In this document: piece after piece, positions 41,787-49,448 of the stretch | Layout: every line of letters starts with the position of its first letter | Position numbering within the stretch: the stretch's first letter is position 1 | Virus record (IMG/VR): IMGVR_UViG_3300047319_000410 | Span: 1-64,000 of that record | From: a virus | Length of the DNA: 64,000 nt | Strand: one strand, 5' to 3' | Notes under the pieces: generated by a model | Database searches by the model: none | What the model saw: only the letters and a program-made list of their open reading frames with translations | What the model was told of the DNA's origin: nothing | Made by a program: the position numbers and the translations under genes

Positions 41787-43883
41787 TTAAAACTGAGCGG
41801 ATTGACTAGTTAAGTTTAACTCGAAAACTATTGCCTCAGCAGTTAATGTTGGTCTAATAAGAATCTTACACCATAACTGATTATTAGCAATTCTTTGTGG
41901 AGTATTTGTGGTTTCATCACAAATAGTTCTATATTGGGTTATACCTCTTCGTCTTCTAATATCATCTAACAACGGATCTATAACACCCTTAATAGCAGCC
42001 CAAGTAAAAGGATCATTAGGCTCAAAAACAAATGATCTACCAGCTACTAATACTGACTTTCTAAGGAAAATCATTAATCGTCTAATATTAATTCTATCTA
42101 AAGCAGTTGCTAATCTTTGACCTGTGCGTTGTCCAAAGATCATTAATCCATCTTGGGGGAAGTTAACTACAGGATTAATAATATTTCCTGCACCATATAG
42201 AGAGTTTCTATCCCCCTGATTAAGATTCATTTCTACATCAGTTGGCTTAGTTAATCTTCCTCTATTCTCTCCTGCGGGAGCAAACCAAGTTTCTGCTACT
42301 GCGTCTGTATAAGTCATAGTTCTAACAGCAAAGATTGAAGGATCATACCATCTATCAATGCCATCATACTTACTGAATACTTTAACCCAAGGCCAATAAA
42401 CTGCTACCCAAGAACTATTAATTGCAGTACTTCTAGCAGTACTTATACCATTACTCCAGTCTACTGCTTGTTGTACTCCACCTACTGCGTATGGAGGAGC
42501 CATAGCTGCAATAAAGTTTTGTGTGCTCTCTGCTAGAGTAATTAAAGCGTTTTGTACATTTTGATCAGTAACTCCAGGAATAGCGGCTATATCTATACCG
42601 AGAACATCGTCAGATAATGCTTGCATTCCAGTCTTAGGCGTAACAGAAACATCACCTATTAAAGCTGCTATATTTTCATTTGAATTACCAATTCCACTTC
42701 TACCATTAGCAAGTCCATAAGTTCCTTCTACAAGTTTTAAGAATCTACTTACTATCTTAGTTTCAATTGTAGTGGAAGAAGCAGAACCAACTCCTAATCC
42801 AATACCAAGAATATTATTACCACCACCAAAAGAATTAAATGTTTCTGCAAATGTTACTGGGGCAGTAGCGTTTAGATCGGTATTTCCTTGAGCTAAATAA
42901 CCATAAATTATTTCTGAAGTTAAAGTTCCATTAGGACTATTACTAATAGCTTTTTCGATAAACGTACCAGATCCAGCTAATCTTACTTTAAATTGTTCCC
43001 TTAATGAACCATTTTGGTTAACTTGAACAATATTATAATTTCCATTTTGGCCTCTTACATCAACGGAATTTCCACTTGTAGTTCCATCAGAATTAACTCC
43101 TAGATTATATCCATTACCAGGATATAAACTAAAAACTTTATAAGAGAAAGAAGACGTCGGATCAGAGAAATTGTAAGATACGCCAGAAGCAGCTACGCTA
43201 GAATAAATAGTATTATTAACAGTACTGTCTGGATTAAATAATTTAAATGCATTTAGTCCAATAGTAAATCCAGGATCAGAATAAGCTGAGGCTGTTAAAG
43301 TAGTTGAAGATCCTGCAAATGCACCAACCAAAATACCATTTGTAGTATCAACAACGGATTGAGGATAAACCCCAACAAATGCGGTTGCTAATGCTCCGGT
43401 TCCTATAATTTTCACTAACGCATTTACTTGTGTAGTGTCAGTCCCAGAAGGGATAGAGAATTGTTTAGGAGTTATAAACTTATTAACTCCAGCATTATCA
43501 GTAACTTGTATAGATAAATAAAGATTCTGAGTTACTCCAAAACCACTAGCATTAAATTGCATGTGAGGAGAAGCACCAACTTGAAGTACTGAGGAAGCAC
43601 TTATGGCACTAGCAGCAACAGCGGCTCTTACAAAATAAATAGAATTAGTAGTTTCAAAAATCTCTATTGCACCGAGTAAAGCTTGATCAGGTAAACTAGA
43701 GTCTGGTTCACCAAATAGGTCTACCATTCTTTGTGGACTGGTAATTAAAGTAGCTTTATTAGTTGGACCCTTATTAGCAAATCCAACAAGCCCTACTATT
43801 GAAGAATCAATAGAGGGTGCAAACTGAGAATTATCTACTTCGACTGAGTAGACTCCGGGGGAAACTATAATCGGTGTAGCCAT
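41787..43883 (-). CDS. Tail sheath protein, gp18-like
   Basis: A 698-residue contractile sheath protein. The N-terminus IIVSPGVYSVEVDNSQFAP with GFANKGPTNKATLITS is the sheath signature; the C-terminus RRRGITQYRTICDETTNTP and VFELNLTS completes the strand-exchange part. The middle (about residues 120-340) is a beta-rich insert specific to the family. It contracts during infection to drive the tube through the envelope. Confidence 0.92.
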   Translation of the reverse strand: MATPIIVSPGVYSVEVDNSQFAPSIDSSIVGLVGFANKGPTNKATLITSPQRMVDLFGEPDSSLPDQALLGAIEIFETTNSIYFVRAAVAASAISASSVLQVGASPHMQFNASGFGVTQNLYLSIQVTDNAGVNKFITPKQFSIPSGTDTTQVNALVKIIGTGALATAFVGVYPQSVVDTTNGILVGAFAGSSTTLTASAYSDPGFTIGLNAFKLFNPDSTVNNTIYSSVAASGVSYNFSDPTSSFSYKVFSLYPGNGYNLGVNSDGTTSGNSVDVRGQNGNYNIVQVNQNGSLREQFKVRLAGSGTFIEKAISNSPNGTLTSEIIYGYLAQGNTDLNATAPVTFAETFNSFGGGNNILGIGLGVGSASSTTIETKIVSRFLKLVEGTYGLANGRSGIGNSNENIAALIGDVSVTPKTGMQALSDDVLGIDIAAIPGVTDQNVQNALITLAESTQNFIAAMAPPYAVGGVQQAVDWSNGISTARSTAINSSWVAVYWPWVKVFSKYDGIDRWYDPSIFAVRTMTYTDAVAETWFAPAGENRGRLTKPTDVEMNLNQGDRNSLYGAGNIINPVVNFPQDGLMIFGQRTGQRLATALDRINIRRLMIFLRKSVLVAGRSFVFEPNDPFTWAAIKGVIDPLLDDIRRRRGITQYRTICDETTNTPQRIANNQLWCKILIRPTLTAEAIVFELNLTSQSAQF

Positions 43884-43894
43884 TAATTACCTCT

Positions 43895-44077
43895 TTATGC
43901 GTTCGCTATTTTAATCATTCTTCGTCTAAACAAATTAAAAATTATATCTGTTAGATAGTAGTCTGGGACTGTTATGGATTCTTTAGGGTTTAAATAAATT
44001 CTATTTATACCTTTTTCTGTTTTAAAATATAACTCTAATCCTTGCAAACAGTCGTTTTTAATTTCTTTTAAGACCAT
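43895..44077 (-). CDS. Small protein before the tail sheath
   Basis: A 60-residue basic protein (GLELYFKTEKGINRIYLNP, then IIFNLFRRRMIKIANA). It resembles the 71-residue protein at 48544-48759 in its I-x-x-IY-x-N-P pattern. T4-like phages carry small proteins at this position without known function. It is preceded by a doubled TATAAATA sequence. Confidence 0.5.
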   Translation of the reverse strand: MVLKEIKNDCLQGLELYFKTEKGINRIYLNPKESITVPDYYLTDIIFNLFRRRMIKIANA

Positions 44078-44086
44078 AAAATTATC

Positions 44087-44100
44087 TATTTATATTTATA
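44087..44100 (-). promoter_or_regulatory. Doubled T4-type late promoter, TATAAATA
   Basis: On the minus strand TATAAATATAAATA contains two overlapping copies of the T4 late -10 consensus TATAAATA, 9 bases before the 60-residue gene, in the gap before the sheath operon. A gp55-like factor is encoded in this window. Chance occurrence in AT-rich DNA is possible. Confidence 0.45.
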
Positions 44101-44135
44101 ACACCTATAAGCATAATTTAAGAAATATTTCGTAT

Positions 44136-46391
44136 TTATGGCACTATTACCCAAGTATTTGATTTTAATGAGGGAACTCCACCAGCCCCACCAAATCCAG
44201 GAACTATAGTCTCAGGAATACAAAAATTACCTCCATTAGTATCAGTAAATGGAAGACAATCAATAGTAGACCCACAACTAGGAGGACCCTGCTCAGGGAA
44301 TAAAGTTAATAATTTATTTAAATCATCAAAAGTAAAAGCCGCTGGCTGATAAACTTCCCTACCATCCCTAAATATTTGACTTGGACAGGCATTAAAATCA
44401 GTCAACATAGTTTTAACTTCAGAAGTTAAATTTAAAGTTGATCCAGTAGATAGCCCAGCAAAATTAGTATAAAGTAATAAAGTATCTATATTAAAAGCAC
44501 TAACAATAGAAATAGTATTAATAGCAGAAGCAATATTATAAGTATAATTACTCCACCCAGAGAAATCTTGAACTATGCCAAACTGTAAGAATCTCCCATC
44601 CCTATCTACCCACATATTACAAGAAGATGGATAAGTTAAAGTACAAGAAGCCAAGAAATTACAGGCAAATGTAGGATCCATTGCACTCCAAGCATGATTT
44701 CCTGGTCCTGCGGATACTACTAAAGTCTTACCACTATATCCTAAAGTAGAAGTTAAATAGTTATATAAAATTCTAGTAGAAGAAGCCAAATAAGCTACTG
44801 GTTCATTAGAAGTAACAAAACACATAGTAGTTATATGCTTTAAATTATTAGCCAATGTTCCACTTGCATAAGCAACCGCAGAAGTATTTTGATCAATAGT
44901 AATTAAAGATCCTTGCTCATATTCAAATGGTCTTTGCTCTGGTTGAAGTGCAGAAACTTCAGACCAAAACTGACCTTGGAAAGGGAAATAATCAGGATTA
45001 GCTCTGCCCGCTAATAAAAATCTAGACTCTGTGGTAGCATTATTATCTTCATACTGAGTAAATCTAGCGGAAGTTCCTCCAGTATGAATTATAATTCCAG
45101 CGAATAATCCATCAACAGGATCTAAATATCTAGCTGCGTATTGACCCGCATTACCAGAATGTGAAAAGCTAACTCCAAGTATTCTTCTTCTATCAATATT
45201 AGGATATGTATCTAACATATATCTAATTGATCTTCTGGTATTTTCAAAAGAAGCTACGTTTCCTCTGTTTCTTATCTGCGTAACATTAGGAATTATAGGT
45301 CCAACCTGCCCAGTTGGAATTAATAAATACCAACCTCTATCTACTGTTTGTTGATAGAATTGAGTATTATGTAGTGCATTATTAGTTCCGCTATAAGCAT
45401 CTTCATTCCAAGCATGAAATACTACTAATAATGGAGCAGTAGTTTCTCCAGTGTTATAGCAAGAAGGAACAGAGAAAAAAGCTGTTTCTCCATAAGCGGT
45501 TCCTGTTATAGAAGAAGTAAAAGTAAAAGTTCCTGAGAATCCAGCATTACAATCACCAGGAGGTCCACTACTTCCAGATCCAGCTCCCCCACCAGATCCA
45601 GTAAATGCTACTGAACTAAAGATGGTGTCACCACCATTAAACATATCAACTTCTAAATTTATCTCTTGAATGTCACCAGTAGAAGTATAAAGATATTTTT
45701 TAGTTGGGAGATAAGCTTGTACCTGAATCTCAAATTGTTTTCTTATTACCCTATCTTCTCTATCTCCAACAATATAAGATGAATTATCTCCAAACTCGTT
45801 AATAAAGGCTAGGGTCTTATTACTGAATTTAGTAACTACAGTTAGGGCCGGATTGAATAAAGAAAATACTTGCTCCTTAATTTGATCGAGGTCTTCAGTA
45901 TACTTAACCCAAACATTAAGAAGATAAATTATCTTTACTGGTCTGGATACTAAAGAAATTATACGTTCATTTTTTGCTATACCAGTATCCCTAATGGTCT
46001 GAGCATAGACCATAGGATTAAATCGTCTTCTAGTATCGTCGTTTTCGTCCCCAACTTGACTAATAGAAAGGAAAGGAAGAACTAAATTCTCTTCCTTCAT
46101 TAAACTTGCTACTGCACGCTCTGGATTAGCATATACACACTTAATAGGAATTCTTTGATCATCTTTTCCTAAAAATTGAAATTGATTAAAATTATTTTTT
46201 AAAGATTTAAGAGTTTCTTTATAAAGTTGGCTTATACCTGTTTTATCTTTTCCTGCTTCATTAATGAATTGTCTCATTAATTCAAAAGGATAATACGCTT
46301 GACTTCTTGCTACTGTAGAGTGAGCAATAATATCATCATTATTGTCAAACGATGAAGTAGATAATTCTGTTAAATTAATTAAATTAGGCAT
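44136..46391 (-). CDS. gp15-like tail completion protein fused to an esterase
   Basis: A 751-residue two-part protein. Residues 1-250 resemble T4 gp15, the tail sheath stabiliser/terminator: YYPFELMRQF, TRRRFNPMVYA, VKIIYLLNVWVKYTEDLDQI and RKQFEIQVQAYLPTKKYLY. A Gly/Ser linker (258-278) follows. Residues about 283-590 look like a polyhydroxybutyrate-depolymerase/feruloyl-esterase-type alpha/beta hydrolase: LLVVFHAWNE, GVSFSHSG (Ser408 or Ser410 as nucleophile) and GNHAW (His566). The last 150 residues are another domain. The fusion would place a polysaccharide-deacetylating or ester-cleaving activity at the tail neck. Confidence 0.78.
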   Translation of the reverse strand: MPNLINLTELSTSSFDNNDDIIAHSTVARSQAYYPFELMRQFINEAGKDKTGISQLYKETLKSLKNNFNQFQFLGKDDQRIPIKCVYANPERAVASLMKEENLVLPFLSISQVGDENDDTRRRFNPMVYAQTIRDTGIAKNERIISLVSRPVKIIYLLNVWVKYTEDLDQIKEQVFSLFNPALTVVTKFSNKTLAFINEFGDNSSYIVGDREDRVIRKQFEIQVQAYLPTKKYLYTSTGDIQEINLEVDMFNGGDTIFSSVAFTGSGGGAGSGSSGPPGDCNAGFSGTFTFTSSITGTAYGETAFFSVPSCYNTGETTAPLLVVFHAWNEDAYSGTNNALHNTQFYQQTVDRGWYLLIPTGQVGPIIPNVTQIRNRGNVASFENTRRSIRYMLDTYPNIDRRRILGVSFSHSGNAGQYAARYLDPVDGLFAGIIIHTGGTSARFTQYEDNNATTESRFLLAGRANPDYFPFQGQFWSEVSALQPEQRPFEYEQGSLITIDQNTSAVAYASGTLANNLKHITTMCFVTSNEPVAYLASSTRILYNYLTSTLGYSGKTLVVSAGPGNHAWSAMDPTFACNFLASCTLTYPSSCNMWVDRDGRFLQFGIVQDFSGWSNYTYNIASAINTISIVSAFNIDTLLLYTNFAGLSTGSTLNLTSEVKTMLTDFNACPSQIFRDGREVYQPAAFTFDDLNKLLTLFPEQGPPSCGSTIDCLPFTDTNGGNFCIPETIVPGFGGAGGVPSLKSNTWVIVP

Positions 46392-46951
46392 TATCTACCA
46401 TATCCTTCAAGATCATTAGTTTCTGTTCTAGTAATATCAAGCACCTCAGCATTGTCTCTTAGGATTCTAGCAGAACAAATTAAATGATAAACTCCATAAG
46501 CCTCAAAACTATCTTCCTGAACTTCAAATATCTCATATTTAATATTTTGAAATTTAGGTTGAATTACATCACCAACCTTAACTGATCGTTCTAATCTGTA
46601 CTCTAGATAAGATTTATTAAAAGTAAATACTTGATCATTAGTTAATTCAATACCAAACTCAGATAAATTTTCTTCTATAATCTTAGGGTCAAAGTGGCCT
46701 ACGACTAGAATACCTTCTTTAGCTATTATTTTATTTCTATCTTCTAAGTAAATCTTATCAAAAGAAGTTTCATTACCTAGGTACTTAAAATAAAGTATTG
46801 GGGATCCAGTTAATTTAATAGCCTCATCATCAATCATATTAAATAGATTAATATCTGGGTTAGATTGATCATATAGATTTAATAGACCACTTTCTCCCGA
46901 CTCTGGAGTATAGATTACTGGAGTAGATACTTTAAAGTTCTCTTTGGACAT
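46391..46951 (-). CDS. Neck protein, gp14-like
   Basis: A 186-residue protein. The segment SEFGIELTNDQVFTF, RSVKVGDVIQPKF and YEIFEVQEDSFEAYGVYHL matches the pattern of gp14 neck proteins of T4-like phages. gp14 joins the head portal ring with gp13 and closes the neck for tail joining. It touches the gp15-like gene by 1 base, and gp13 is 620 bases upstream. Confidence 0.7.
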   Translation of the reverse strand: MSKENFKVSTPVIYTPESGESGLLNLYDQSNPDINLFNMIDDEAIKLTGSPILYFKYLGNETSFDKIYLEDRNKIIAKEGILVVGHFDPKIIEENLSEFGIELTNDQVFTFNKSYLEYRLERSVKVGDVIQPKFQNIKYEIFEVQEDSFEAYGVYHLICSARILRDNAEVLDITRTETNDLEGYGR

Positions 46952-47242
46952 TTATTTCTTCTCTAATAACTTTCCCAATCTTAATATAACTTTCATTTTC
47001 TTTTGTTGAATTTTTTGCATAGCATCTAATTCAGTTTTAGCAATTTTAGTTACTTTATGTTTTGGTCCAAGACTTTTCTCATATACTCCGTGTTCTAATA
47101 ACTTTGCTTTTATTTCTTTACTTAACTTTTTATACTCTTGAATACATTTTTTATAACCACGAGCTTCTCCTGACCAAGTATGAGTAGGTTGGTTATTAAG
47201 ATAATCTATAAATTTATTCGCATCAAGAGCTACATTATCCAT
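46952..47242 (-). CDS. Basic helical protein with WSGEARGYKK motif
   Basis: A 96-residue, very basic, helical protein. TWSGEARGYKKCIQEYKKLSK resembles WSGATRAYHKLSK of the next gene (47242-47568), so the two are probably related. Unknown function; the charge suggests DNA or scaffold contact inside the head or neck. Confidence 0.55.
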   Translation of the reverse strand: MDNVALDANKFIDYLNNQPTHTWSGEARGYKKCIQEYKKLSKEIKAKLLEHGVYEKSLGPKHKVTKIAKTELDAMQKIQQKKMKVILRLGKLLEKK

Positions 47243-47568
47243 TAATGATTTTTAAATATTTCTTTGTACTTTTCTATTCGTTTATGATTTTTTAATATTC
47301 CACTAACCACATCTGTACTAGTAAATTTTCTCTTATTTCTTCGTTTTGTATTTTCTGGATTTTGTGGAATAGCATCATAAGCTCTATACATTTTTCTACT
47401 AATCTTATCTCTTTTTTTATCAATATTAGCAGCAGCCTTATGATTACCCAAATCTTTCATAGCCGCTGCTCTATAATGACCACTAGCATTTTGTTTTGAT
47501 AATTTATGATAAGCTCTAGTAGCCCCAGACCACTCAGACTCCTGTAATAATTCTAATAATAATTTCAT
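47242..47568 (-). CDS. Very basic protein with ESEWSGATRAYHK motif
   Basis: A 108-residue, lysine- and arginine-rich protein. The start MKLLLELLQESEWSG contains L-Q-E-S, a fit to the prohead-protease cleavage pattern, directly before the WSGATRAYHK motif, and the rest (KKRDKISRKMYRAYDA, NTKRRNKRKF) is strongly basic. ATG at 47568 is chosen, two bases after the gp13 stop. It groups with the basic proteins at 52284-54861 as a possible internal head protein. Confidence 0.6.
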   Translation of the reverse strand: MKLLLELLQESEWSGATRAYHKLSKQNASGHYRAAAMKDLGNHKAAANIDKKRDKISRKMYRAYDAIPQNPENTKRRNKRKFTSTDVVSGILKNHKRIEKYKEIFKNH

Positions 47569-47569
47569 A

Positions 47570-48433
47570 TTAAAAAGTTGAGAATGGAGCGAACTCTTCA
47601 ATCTCATCCATAAGTTGTTGTTCTAACATCTGCATTTCTTCTTTGCCCTCTTGACGTAGGATATCACCATCAAGAGTAGCCCCACCACCAGGACCAGGAA
47701 GTACTTTATATTTTCCTCTTACTGCTCCTAATATTGTTTTAGCTTTAGCTAATGCATATCTGTGTAACCAGTTTCTAATATAAGGATGTAAAGTATCAGA
47801 GTCTAATCCTCTATATTGAACTATTACTGGATCTGGAGTTATAACTGGAACTGGGTAAATCTGTAACCACTTATTATTAATTACATCCCAAGAACCATCA
47901 TTTCCTAGAACCTTACGAATCATCTCTAAATGCATCTGCATTAAAAGATATTCACCTACTTGAAAGTCCGAGAATATAAAATTCTCTGTAAAGTATCTTA
48001 AAAATACGTCAAACTCTAAGGTACCATAAGATGCCTGAGCAGATAATAAACTTCTCTTATAAACTACATAAGTTAAGTTATCTAGAATATATTGAGGAAG
48101 TTCATATACGTTTTCTCCTGCTGACGCCATAAAAACTGCCATTTGAGTAGTAGAATTAGGTAGATGGAAGTAAAGTTTACTTATTGATTCATCTATCGCA
48201 ATTTTAATTTGCAAATCTGTTAGTTCTACTCTTATAGTTGGAGCACCTAAGGAACCTAAAATATAGGCTTTAGTATTCTTTTCAAATTTGGAGAATGTTA
48301 CATTATCAATATAATCATTTCTGTTTAAACCAGAACTAATAATCTCTCCCAAAGTTTCTCTTTGGTAAAGTCTATCACCATGAGGTTTAGAAAAGGAATC
48401 CCCATAATTAGCAATTTGAGGTTTTAATGGCAT
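47570..48433 (-). CDS. Neck protein, gp13-like
   Basis: A 287-residue protein of the T4 gp13 neck family: LGAPTIRVELTDLQIKIAIDE in the N-terminal third, and a C-terminal AKTILGAVRGKYKVLPGPGGGATLDGD with EEMQMLEQQL. It binds the portal vertex after packaging. The N-terminal 50 residues are divergent. Confidence 0.83.
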   Translation of the reverse strand: MPLKPQIANYGDSFSKPHGDRLYQRETLGEIISSGLNRNDYIDNVTFSKFEKNTKAYILGSLGAPTIRVELTDLQIKIAIDESISKLYFHLPNSTTQMAVFMASAGENVYELPQYILDNLTYVVYKRSLLSAQASYGTLEFDVFLRYFTENFIFSDFQVGEYLLMQMHLEMIRKVLGNDGSWDVINNKWLQIYPVPVITPDPVIVQYRGLDSDTLHPYIRNWLHRYALAKAKTILGAVRGKYKVLPGPGGGATLDGDILRQEGKEEMQMLEQQLMDEIEEFAPFSTF

Positions 48434-48440
48434 ATTTTAA

Positions 48441-48614
48441 TTACTCGTCTTCATCCTCTGCATGTTTAGTATTTTTGGTTTCTATATCTGATCCTTCTTC
48501 TTTGTCATCATTATTAGTTTTATCTTTATAATATTTTCCAAACTTATTCTTCTTGGACTTCTTTTTTCTTTCGGCTAACATCGCTTCGTTTAGGATACTC
48601 AAAATTTCCTTCAT
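48441..48614 (-). CDS. 57-residue acidic-tail protein in an alternate frame
   Basis: A 57-residue frame overlapping the 3' end of the 71-residue gene by 71 bases in another frame. A good ribosome-binding site (AGAGGA, 5 bases before the ATG) supports it. It starts MKEILSILNEAMLAERKKK, containing L-N-E-A (a fit to the prohead protease rule) and ends acidic (KHAEDEDE). The basic middle and acidic tail recall T4 gp67, a small prohead core protein, but similarity is only in layout. Confidence 0.6.
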   Translation of the reverse strand: MKEILSILNEAMLAERKKKSKKNKFGKYYKDKTNNDDKEEGSDIETKNTKHAEDEDE

Positions 48615-48759
48615 TGTTTTCCTCTTTTTTAATTTCTATTAGATATGGATGATTAATAAATTGATGAAATTCCACTATTTGATTAGGATAAATCTCTTTA
48701 ATTTCATCATCCACATAAATTAATAACTTACTTCTACTATTGCATTTAAATTTAAACAT
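48544..48759 (-). CDS. Small protein, 71 residues
   Basis: A 71-residue protein beginning MFKFKCNSRSKLLIYVDDEIK with IYPNQIVEF, similar in pattern to the 60-residue protein at 43895-44077. The C-terminal 25 residues overlap the 57-residue gene. It follows the HNH endonuclease gene by an 8-base overlap. Unknown function. Confidence 0.5.
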   Translation of the reverse strand: MFKFKCNSRSKLLIYVDDEIKEIYPNQIVEFHQFINHPYLIEIKKEENNEGNFEYPKRSDVSRKKKEVQEE

Positions 48760-49330
48760 TCTGACTCTTATTTATATACTCATTTTCTAGGTTATTTAAC
48801 TCTATTATTTTCTCTTCTCTATGAGTTTCCCTGTGGCAATTAGCACATAATAGGTCACATTTATCTAATTCAAACTTAATTTTATCATCAAATACTCTTG
48901 TTCTAACTTCAAATATAGAAAAACTTTTTTCCTCTGGATTTCTGTGATGAAAGTCCATAGCTTCTGGGCACTTATTATAACCACACTTAATACATTTTCC
49001 TCCTTTATATTCTAAGCATTTTAATTTAAATTTACCTCTATTTTGTAAATTATTTTTAACTGCACATTTTCTACAGGCAGAAGAATATCCATGTTTAAAC
49101 TTATTATTTTTGTAAAAATAAGATAAATCAAAGGTTCTATGACAATAATTACATTCTTTAAAATTAAAAATTAAATTTGGTTTAATTCTGCCATAAGGAA
49201 GACACTCTAAACAATTTAATCTTGTATGAAGTTTTTTACGTACCCCATTTATTTTAATAACGGATTTAAATTCCTTACCACAATCTTTACAGACCAACAT
49301 TCTACATTTACGATTACGAGTCCAAACCAT
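48752..49330 (-). CDS. HNH homing-type endonuclease
   Basis: A 192-residue protein. Several zinc knuckles (CKDCG, CNYC, CRKC) precede an HNH core: CIKCGYNKCPEAMDFHHRNPEEKSF then CDLLCANCHRETH. Free-standing HNH endonucleases cut near their own insertion and move between phages. It lies alone between the capsid terminator and the neck operon, with its own TATAAT box and ribosome-binding site (AAGGAG), which fits a recent insertion. Confidence 0.9.
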   Translation of the reverse strand: MVWTRNRKCRMLVCKDCGKEFKSVIKINGVRKKLHTRLNCLECLPYGRIKPNLIFNFKECNYCHRTFDLSYFYKNNKFKHGYSSACRKCAVKNNLQNRGKFKLKCLEYKGGKCIKCGYNKCPEAMDFHHRNPEEKSFSIFEVRTRVFDDKIKFELDKCDLLCANCHRETHREEKIIELNNLENEYINKSQNV

Positions 49331-49348
49331 ATTATAACTCCTTATGAT

Positions 49349-49354
49349 ATTATA
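49349..49354 (-). promoter_or_regulatory. -10 box before the HNH gene
   Basis: AGTATAATATCATAAGGAG on the minus strand: TATAAT 18 bases before the HNH start, followed by a strong ribosome-binding site. It lies just after the capsid-gene terminator, so the following genes would otherwise lack transcription. Confidence 0.5.
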
Positions 49355-49360
49355 CTCATA

Positions 49361-49397
49361 TAGTAGAAAGAAAAAGCCAGGGTTGATCCTGGCTTTT
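49361..49397 (-). terminator. Rho-independent terminator after the capsid gene
   Basis: On the minus strand AAAAGCCAGG, loop ATCAAC, CCTGGCTTTT form a perfect 10-bp stem followed by TTTCTTTCTA. It ends the scaffold-capsid unit. Confidence 0.85.
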
Positions 49398-49448
49398 CCT
49401 CTATGACGGTCCTCTGACCTAAGTTGTTAGTAACTAATCAGTTAGATA

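Noticed and set aside
48769-48776. TATAAATA before the 71-residue gene as late promoter
   Set aside because: It lies in the coding end of the HNH gene and only 9 bases before the start codon; the bases are explained by codons.
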